Positions 6,401 through 10,309 of a DNA stretch of 10,309 bases are shown here, one piece after another. The DNA is taken from positions 1 through 10,309 of the forward strand of contig JANXSA010000028.1 in NCBI GenBank assembly GCA_025352915.1, read 5' to 3'. This DNA is from Rhodospirillales bacterium (lineage in GTDB: Bacteria > Pseudomonadota > Alphaproteobacteria > Acetobacterales > Acetobacteraceae). The position numbers were made by a program, and so were the translations under genes. Under the pieces are notes generated by a model. It was not told the DNA's origin and searched no databases. It saw nothing but the letters and a program-made list of their open reading frames with translations. Position 1 is the stretch's first letter. Every line of letters starts with the position of its first letter.

Positions 6401-8975
6401 CACCGGCGTGCTGGTCAACCTCGGCAGCATCGGCCTGGGCAGCGGCACCGCCACCGACGGCTTCGGCGCCACCGACACCCTGCTGAGCATCGAAAACGCC
6501 ACCGGCACCAGCTTCGACGACAGCCTCACCGGCGATGCCGGCAACAACGCCCTGCGCGGCGGCCTCGGCAACGACGCCATCAACGGCGCCGGCGGCACTG
6601 ACACCGCGATCTTCTCCGGCAACCTCGCCGCCTACACCGTCACCCCGGGCGCCGGCAACGCGCTGATCGTCACCGGCACCGACGGCACCGACACCATCAC
6701 CGATATCGACCTGCTGAGCTTCGACAACGCCCTGGTGCCAACCGGCGCCTCGGTCTACGCCATCAGCGCCCTCGCCGCCTCCAAGGCCGAAGGCACCGGC
6801 GCTGGCGTTACCCCCTTCACCTTCAAGGTCGCCCGCACCGGCGGCACCGCGCTGGCGCAATCGCTCGCCTGGAGCGTCGCCGGCGCCGTCGGCGGCGGCA
6901 CCACGCCGGCCACCGCCGATGATTTCGAAAACGCCGCCTTCCCCGCTGGCACCGTCTCCTTCGCCCTCGGCGAAAGCGAGCGCACCATCACCATCAACGT
7001 CCGCGCCGACAGCCTCGGCGAGGCCAACGACCGCTTCGCCGTCACCCTCGGCGCCGCCCCCGCCGGCGCCTCGATCACCACCGCCTCGGCCCAGGGCGTC
7101 ATCTTCAACGACGACACCAGCTTCCGCGTGCTCGCCACCAGCCCCAACCAGGCCGAGGGCAACACCGGCACCCGCGCCTTCGCCTTCACCGTCCAGCGCC
7201 AGGGCACCACCACCGGCACCAACGCCGTCGACTTCGCCGCCACCGGCTTCGGCGCCACCCCGGCCGACGCCGCCGATTTCGCAGGCTCCGTCCTGCCCAC
7301 TGGCACGCTGACCTTCCTGCCCGGCGAGACCAGCAAGACCGTCAACGTCAACGCCGCCGGCGACACCGCCAGCGAAACCGACGAGAGCTTCCAGCTCCTG
7401 CTCTCCAACCCCACCGGCGGCGCCGCCATCACCGGCGCCAGCGCCGCCAGCATCATCCTCAACGACGACACCACCCTGTCCATCGCCGCCACCAGCGCCA
7501 ACAAGCCCGAAGGCACCGGCGCCCCAGGTGCGACCACCGCCTACACCTTCACCGTCACCCGCACCGGCACCCCCAGCGTCGCCCAATCGGTCGCCTGGTC
7601 GGCCGCCGGCGCGGCTGGCGCCGGCACCGCACCCGCCGATGCCGCCGATTTCGCAGGCGGCGCACTGCCCTCCGGCGTGGTAAACTTCGCCGCCGGCGAA
7701 ACCAATAAGCTCGTCACCGTGAACGTCCTGGCCGACACGCTGGGCGAATTTGCCGACCGCTTCGCCGTCACCCTCGCCGCCCCCACCAACGGCGCAGCAC
7801 TGGGCACCGCCTCCGCCCAGGGCATCATCCAGAACGACGACACCAGCCTGCGCGTCGTCGCCGGCGGCGCCATGACCCAGACCGAGGGCAACACCGGCCT
7901 GCGCGCCTACAGCTTCACCGTCCAGCGCCAAGGCATCACCACCGGCACCAGCGAGGTCGACTACGCCGTCACCGGCATCACCGCCGCCCCGGCCACCGCC
8001 AGCGATTTCGACGGCGCCGTGCTGCCGGCGGGCACCCTCACCTTCCTGCCCGGCCAGACCAGCCAGATCGTCACCGTCAACGTCGCCGGCGACACCACCT
8101 TCGAAGCCGACGAGGCCTTCCGCTTCACCCTGTCCAACCCCACAGCTGCGGCGCTCTCCACCGCCATCCTGAACGCGGTGATCCAGAGCGACGACTCCCT
8201 GCTCTCCATCGCCGCCACATCCGCCAACAAGCCCGAGGGCACTGGCGGCACCACCGCCTTCACCTTCACCGTGACCCGCACCGGCGCCCTCGGCGTCACC
8301 CAGGGCGTCAGCTTCACCACCGCCGGCGCCGTCGGTGGCGGCACCGCGCCAGCCACAGCACCCGACTTCGCCACCGGCGTCTTCCCCGCCGGCAGCTTCA
8401 ACTTCGCGCCGGGCCAGACCACCCGCGTCATCACCATCAACATCGGCGCCGACCAGACCGCCGAGCTGAACGACCGCTTCGCCGTCACCCTGGCCAGCCC
8501 CACCGGCGGCGCCCTGCTCGGCACCGCGGTGGCCAACGGCATCATCCTCAACGACGACATCGTCAGCAGCGCGGCCAACCAGGCCCTGACCGGCACCGCC
8601 AACCCGGACTTCTTCCTGCTCGGCGGCGGCCTGGACACCGTCGCCGGCCTCGCCGGCCTCGACCGCTTCATCTTCCGCCCGCAGGCGCTCGGCCCGGCCG
8701 CCGCCAACGCCACCACCATGACGGACTTCAGCCGCGCCGCCGGCGAACAACTCGACCTCTCCCAGATCGACGCCATCGCCGGCCTGACCGACGACGCCTT
8801 CAGCTTCCTGCCCGCCGCCGGCGCCCCGTTCACCAACGTCGCCGGCCAGTTGCGCTGGGAAGACCTCGGCGCCCAACGCCTGATCCAGGGCGACGTCAAC
8901 GGCGACAGCGTCGCCGACCTCACCATCCGCCTCACCGCCGCCGGCCCGGTCGACGCCACCTGGTTCGTCCTCTAA
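3090..8975 (+). CDS. Giant RTX / Calx-beta calcium-binding protein, probable type I secretion substrate
   Basis: A 1,961-residue protein predicted to be exported in one step by a type I secretion system and to fold outside the cell on binding calcium. Domain order: N-terminal module (residues 1-110); canonical GGxGxD nonapeptides (111-180); RTX-derived half-modules of ~72-100 residues (181-1142), including a 419-residue super-repeat; closing RTX module (1143-1217); five Calx-beta domains (1223-1823); M10_C-like C-terminal domain (1824-1961) ending DATWFVL. There is no N-terminal signal peptide. I find no cysteine, only two histidines (so no HExxH zinc site) and three methionines, all typical of RTX exoproteins without an enzyme domain. 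The start is fixed by the RBS at 3077. The gene seems monocistronic, and no ABC exporter, fusion protein or outer-membrane channel is nearby. The likely role is a surface or matrix protein (adhesion, biofilm, S-layer-like coat), which is inference. The family and export route are well supported; the biological role is not. Confidence 0.93.
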   Translation: MAALSIYNPAPANLSSAQFFQTGPGATLLGSGPTFINIQNPTGTIVAITGTGFVFDLDGIPTAGTIDAATLYAADFTIQLASFGGLSHSAVDFYNVWRGVTPGNVFAFLLSGNDTVNGSNNSDTLDGFEGADILNGGAGDDTLSGEAGNDTLSGEAGNDYIDAGRGTDTIDGGDGLDTLSYSAANSDPAITKGVTFDLTAATVIDPFGFTDTIISIERARGTRFADVFIGSAADNRFEGLDGADTYTGGAGIDQISYSSDARYGGTAGVTVNLAAGTATDGFGNAETFTSIERVSGTDKADHLTGGNGIVADNASWGLYGGAGDDTISGGAGDIYVEPGAGNDTITAGSAFDLVSYSEYTGTTGATIDLDLGKIADPYGGTDTLIGTFEGARGTRNADVLLGNAANNQFSGLNGSDFISGGAGQDRVRYDRDAQFGGTKGVTVNLAAGTAVDGFGSTDTLISIEAVTGTNSADTLIGGDTKLPTSLDNYEIYALGGDDTLTAGAYDTLLAPGAGNDIVKGGAGFDQITYEEYTGTNGAVINLATGVVADPYGGTDSVSGVEGVRGTKNADTITGNTANNVFRGLAGNDFIDGGAGTDQVRYDRDTNAGGTKGVTIDLATGTAIDGFGDTDTLTSIENARGTNVADLLQGDANANSFQGIGGADTLDGRAGFDTADYNADSFAIGITGVVVNLATGTATDGQGATDTLISIEGARGSTGNDTLFGGNGILANNDSWGLYGGAGNDTITGGTGDIYVEPGAGNDIITAGSAFDQVSYSEYTGANGVNANLATGIILDPYGDKDTLIGAFESLRGTRNADTLIGNAANNQFRGLNGSDFISGGAGQDRVRYDRDAQFGGTKGVTVNLAAGTAVDGFGNADTLVSIEEVEGTGVADTLTGGNTPIPFQSYSLFGRAGDDILIGGTAFTYFEPGAGNDTITGNSLFDQISYADYTGVLGVTIDLNKNTIADPFGATDSFTGIEGARGTRNADTLIGDAANNQFTGLAGDDAINGGAGIDTVRYDRDALYGGTGAVTVDLAAGTATDGFANTDTLAGIENLRGTNAAAGDTLRGDANANSFQGLAGADTIDGRAGIDTADYSRDEADGGTTGVLVNLGSIGLGSGTATDGFGATDTLLSIENATGTSFDDSLTGDAGNNALRGGLGNDAINGAGGTDTAIFSGNLAAYTVTPGAGNALIVTGTDGTDTITDIDLLSFDNALVPTGASVYAISALAASKAEGTGAGVTPFTFKVARTGGTALAQSLAWSVAGAVGGGTTPATADDFENAAFPAGTVSFALGESERTITINVRADSLGEANDRFAVTLGAAPAGASITTASAQGVIFNDDTSFRVLATSPNQAEGNTGTRAFAFTVQRQGTTTGTNAVDFAATGFGATPADAADFAGSVLPTGTLTFLPGETSKTVNVNAAGDTASETDESFQLLLSNPTGGAAITGASAASIILNDDTTLSIAATSANKPEGTGAPGATTAYTFTVTRTGTPSVAQSVAWSAAGAAGAGTAPADAADFAGGALPSGVVNFAAGETNKLVTVNVLADTLGEFADRFAVTLAAPTNGAALGTASAQGIIQNDDTSLRVVAGGAMTQTEGNTGLRAYSFTVQRQGITTGTSEVDYAVTGITAAPATASDFDGAVLPAGTLTFLPGQTSQIVTVNVAGDTTFEADEAFRFTLSNPTAAALSTAILNAVIQSDDSLLSIAATSANKPEGTGGTTAFTFTVTRTGALGVTQGVSFTTAGAVGGGTAPATAPDFATGVFPAGSFNFAPGQTTRVITINIGADQTAELNDRFAVTLASPTGGALLGTAVANGIILNDDIVSSAANQALTGTANPDFFLLGGGLDTVAGLAGLDRFIFRPQALGPAAANATTMTDFSRAAGEQLDLSQIDAIAGLTDDAFSFLPAAGAPFTNVAGQLRWEDLGAQRLIQGDVNGDSVADLTIRLTAAGPVDATWFVL
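3420..3629 (+). repeat. Canonical RTX nonapeptide repeat block
   Basis: Residues 111-180 contain about six tandem nonapeptides of the GGxGxDxLx type (for example GGAGDDTLSGEAGNDTLSG), which form a calcium-loaded parallel beta roll. A nearly perfect 27-bp tandem duplication lies inside: 3510-3536 and 3537-3563 differ only at GGC versus GGA, giving two copies of DTLSGEAGN. Confidence 0.9.
3849..5105 (+). repeat. RTX super-repeat copy 1 (419 codons)
   Basis: First full copy of a 1,257-bp unit. It contains five half-modules, each starting near an aromatic landmark residue (SY/RY/TY) followed by a V(N/D)LAxGTAxDGFGxTDTLxSIE strand pattern. Landmark tyrosine codons are at 3858, 4155, 4374, 4674 and 4890, so spacings are 297, 219, 300, 216 and 225 bp: long modules of ~99 residues alternate with short ones of ~73. 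The long modules carry an extra EPGAGND or APGAGND nonapeptide insertion. A divergent half-module (Tyr codon 3630) precedes the copy. Confidence 0.85.
5106..6362 (+). repeat. RTX super-repeat copy 2 (419 codons)
   Basis: Second full copy, in frame and directly adjacent to copy 1. Landmark tyrosine codons are at 5115, 5412, 5631, 5925 and 6141, and the next at 6372; spacings are 297, 219, 294, 216 and 231 bp. Each landmark of copy 1 recurs 1,257 bp later, except the fourth and fifth, which are displaced by -6 bp and then restored by +6 bp. Bases 5550-5711 are 156/162 identical to 4293-4454; other parts have diverged much further. Confidence 0.85.
6363..6515 (+). repeat. Partial third copy of the RTX super-repeat
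   Basis: The sequence TADY...GTATDGFGATDTLLSIENATGT matches the first half-module of copies 1 and 2, with its landmark Tyr codon at 6372, exactly 1,257 bp after 5115. It has a short Gly-Ser-rich insertion (LGSIGLGSGTATDG) and then passes into the closing RTX module instead of the second half-module. Confidence 0.75.
6516..6740 (+). other. Closing RTX module before the Calx-beta array
   Basis: Residues 1143-1217 contain two last nonapeptide-like turns (GDAGNNALRGGLGNDAINGA) followed by a capping pattern, GTDTAIFSGNLAAYTV ... GTDTITDIDLLSFDNALV. This pattern commonly ends RTX blocks in secreted proteins. It marks the junction between the beta-roll part and the Calx-beta part. Confidence 0.7.
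6756..8558 (+). repeat. Array of five Calx-beta domains, alternating A-B-A-B-A
   Basis: Five domains of 118-124 residues lie at 6756-7115, 7116-7469, 7470-7841, 7842-8195 and 8196-8558. Each opens with an EG motif and contains a (V/L)xFxxGxxxxxxxxN core strand. Domains 1, 2, 3 and 5 close with NDD and domain 4 with SDD, as in the Calx-beta fold, where acidic residues at the domain boundary bind calcium. Domains 1, 3 and 5 form type A (AEGTG/PEGTG, GAVGGGT-like loop, DRFAVTLA). Domains 2 and 4 form type B (EGNTGxRAF/AYxFTVQRQG, LTFLPGxTS). Known Calx-beta arrays act as extracellular rods or adhesion stalks. Confidence 0.88.
8559..8972 (+). other. M10_C-like C-terminal domain with type I secretion tail
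   Basis: Residues 1824-1961 resemble the C-terminal domain of serralysin-type proteins: LTGTANPDFFLLGGG (degenerate nonapeptide), GLDRFIF, TDFSRAAGEQLDLSQIDA, FSFLPAAG, GQLRWED, LIQGDVNGDSVADLTIRL, and an end in DATWFVL. In serralysins this domain caps the beta roll and carries the uncleaved C-terminal secretion signal, often an acidic residue followed by hydrophobic ones. No peptidase domain precedes it here. Confidence 0.8.
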
Positions 8976-10309
8976 ACCCCGCTCAACCTAGCCGCCGCCG
9001 CAATCAACGCGGCATGGCTGAACGCCTGCGGAAAATTCCCCAGCATCCGCCCGCCCACCGGATCATACTCCTCGGCCAGCAACCCCACGTCGTTGCACAA
9101 CCCCGCCAGCCGCGCGAACAACGCCCGCGCCTCCGCAACCCGCCCCTGCAACACGTAAACCTCAACCAGCCAGAAGCTGCACGCCAGGAACGCCCCCTCC
9201 CCCCCCGCCAACCCATCCGCCGCCAACCCATCCACCCCCGCTTGCGTGTCATACCGCAGCACCAACCCCTGCGGCATCAACCCGCCCTCGATCGCCGCCA
9301 CCGTCGCCACCACCCGCGCATCATCGGCCGGCAAAAACCCCACCAGCGGAATCTGCAACAGGCTGGCGTCGAGCTCCGCCCCCCCAAAACTCTGCACAAA
9401 ACACCCCCGCCCGGGATCAACCCCCCCGGCGCACACCGCGTCATGGATCCGCTGCCGCAACTCCCGCCACGCCACCAACGGCGCCATCAACCCAAACCGC
9501 TCCGCCGCCACAATGCTGCGATCCACCGCCACCCACGCCATCACCTTGGAAAAGGTGAAATGCCGCCGCCCGCCCCTAACCTCCCAAATCCCCTCATCCG
9601 GCAACTCCCACGTCGCCGCCAAGTGATCGATCAACGCCCGCTGCAACCGCCAACTCTCGGGATCGGCCGACAACCCGCCCTCCCGCGCATCCAGCAACGC
9701 CTGCATCACCACGCCAAAAATATCGTGCTGCACCTGCCCCGCCGCCCCATTACCCACCCGCACCGGCCGCGACCCGCCAAACCCCGGCAACCAATCAACC
9801 TCCCATTCCGGCAACCGCCGCTCCCCCGCCACCCCATACATGATCCGCACCTGCCCCGGACTCCCCGCCAACGCCCGATGCAGCCAATCCCGCCAAGCCC
9901 GCGCCTCGTCATAATACCCCGCCGGCATGAACGCCCGCAGCGCCAGCGCCGCATCGCGCAACCAGCAATACCGGTAATCCCAGTTCCGCCCGCCCCCCAA
10001 CTGCTCCGGCAAAGACGTCGTCGGCGCCGCCACCATCCCCCCTGTCGGCGCATAGGTCAGCGCCTTCAACGTCAGCAACGACCGCCGCACCAACCCCTCA
10101 TACTCCCCCCCAACCCGCCCATGCCCATGCCAGCGCCGCCAGAAATCCTCCGTCTCCTCCAGCGCCGCACTCGCCGCCGCCACCACCGGCCGCCCCGCAT
10201 GGCTCGCCCCATGCGCCAGCGTGAACGCCAGCGTCTCGCCGGCAGCCACGCCGAAGCGCGCCACAGTGGTCAACCCCTCGCCGCGCAGCCGCACCGGGCT
10301 GTGCAGCAC
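8972..10309 (-). CDS. GH15 family glycoside hydrolase (glucoamylase/trehalase-like), 5' partial
   Basis: Cytosolic-type family 15 enzyme that releases glucose from alpha-glucosides; trehalose or maltodextrin-type substrates are the usual choices in bacteria. The last 445 residues are present and the frame runs off the right edge. The GTG at the very end is not a credible start, because family members are about 600 residues long and the sequence opens inside the N-terminal beta-sandwich region. The (alpha/alpha)6 barrel carries the signature NWDYRYCWLRDA (9951-9985). The probable general acid is the Glu of DEGIWEVRG (codon 9581-9583), and the probable base is the first Glu of AEEYDP (codon 9071-9073), both by analogy with the WE and EQYD motifs of fungal glucoamylase. 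The C-terminus NFPQAFSHAALI is also typical. Such genes often sit beside otsA/otsB trehalose genes, but none is visible here. Its TAG stop overlaps the stop of the convergent RTX gene. Codons end mostly in G, unlike the C-ending plus-strand genes. Confidence 0.92.
   Translation of the reverse strand: MLHSPVRLRGEGLTTVARFGVAAGETLAFTLAHGASHAGRPVVAAASAALEETEDFWRRWHGHGRVGGEYEGLVRRSLLTLKALTYAPTGGMVAAPTTSLPEQLGGGRNWDYRYCWLRDAALALRAFMPAGYYDEARAWRDWLHRALAGSPGQVRIMYGVAGERRLPEWEVDWLPGFGGSRPVRVGNGAAGQVQHDIFGVVMQALLDAREGGLSADPESWRLQRALIDHLAATWELPDEGIWEVRGGRRHFTFSKVMAWVAVDRSIVAAERFGLMAPLVAWRELRQRIHDAVCAGGVDPGRGCFVQSFGGAELDASLLQIPLVGFLPADDARVVATVAAIEGGLMPQGLVLRYDTQAGVDGLAADGLAGGEGAFLACSFWLVEVYVLQGRVAEARALFARLAGLCNDVGLLAEEYDPVGGRMLGNFPQAFSHAALIAAAARLSGV
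9206..9233. repeat. 15-bp tandem repeat inside the GH15 gene
   Basis: The unit starting CGCCAACCCATCC occurs at 9206 and again at 9221, with the first 13 bases identical. It encodes the near-repeat GLAADGLAGG in what looks like a loop of the GH15 protein. It adjoins a run of eight C (9199-9206). Confidence 0.7.

Noticed and set aside
3420..6740. CRISPR array or other noncoding direct repeats
   Set aside because: The repeats are in frame, of protein-level origin (RTX modules), and lack uniform spacers.
5253..8876. A 1,207-codon open frame on the minus strand, and another of 664 codons at 3039-5033, opposite the RTX gene
   Set aside because: Their products are low-complexity Gly-Ala-Val-Asp strings that mirror the GCC/GGC/ACC/GAC codons of the RTX gene. 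C-ending codons remove stops from the opposite frame. No RBS or family pattern supports them.
8559..8972. Serralysin-type metalloprotease
   Set aside because: Only the C-terminal M10_C-like domain is present. There is no HExxHxxGxxH motif anywhere in the 1,961 residues, which contain just two histidines.
8997..9013. Terminator after the RTX gene
   Set aside because: The 5-bp GC stem has no T tract on either side and is inside the GH15 coding sequence.
9541..9558. A perfect 7-bp hairpin with a GGAA loop
   Set aside because: It lies in the codons of the conserved FTFSKV segment of GH15 and has no T tract, so it is best explained by protein constraint and chance.

Overview
The window comes from a very GC-rich Gram-negative chromosome. 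A tripartite-type RND efflux pump and a cysteine-free type I secretion (RTX) substrate both require a two-membrane cell envelope. The codon style and the RTX plus GH15 content fit an alphaproteobacterium (Rhodospirillales/Acetobacterales-like), but that placement is inference and no taxonomic marker gene is present.

Layout. Positions 2-2941 (+) hold the C-terminal ~95% of an MdtC-type RND multidrug efflux permease whose first ~50 codons lie before the window. Positions 2942-3089 are a 148-bp intergenic stretch. Its right part is strikingly AT-rich (6 G/C in the 30 bases 3031-3060) and carries the probable promoter and ribosome binding site of the next gene. Positions 3090-8975 (+) hold one giant gene for a 1,961-residue secreted calcium-binding protein. 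Its parts in order are a short N-terminal module, a canonical RTX nonapeptide block, a hierarchical repeat region built on an exact 1,257-bp (419-codon) super-repeat, five Calx-beta domains in an A-B-A-B-A pattern, and a serralysin-type (M10_C-like) C-terminal domain ending in a type I secretion-like tail. Positions 8972-10309 (-) hold the C-terminal part of a GH15 glucoamylase/trehalase-family enzyme that runs off the right edge. Its stop codon overlaps the stop codon of the giant gene by 4 bp.

The three genes do not form one pathway. The pump is the tail of an upstream operon, the giant protein appears monocistronic with its own promoter, and the GH15 gene is the last gene of a unit entering from the right. 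No type I secretion ABC transporter, membrane fusion protein or outer-membrane channel is in the window, so the giant protein must use a secretion system encoded elsewhere.

The most interesting material is the internal architecture of the giant protein: nested periodicities of 9 residues, ~73/~99 residues and 419 residues, a 162-bp patch that is 96% identical between super-repeat copies, and alternating Calx-beta types. Also notable is a C-over-G excess on the + strand that persists through the minus-strand gene, so wobble bases switch from C to G with gene orientation. No RNA genes, mobile elements, CRISPR arrays or attachment sites were seen.
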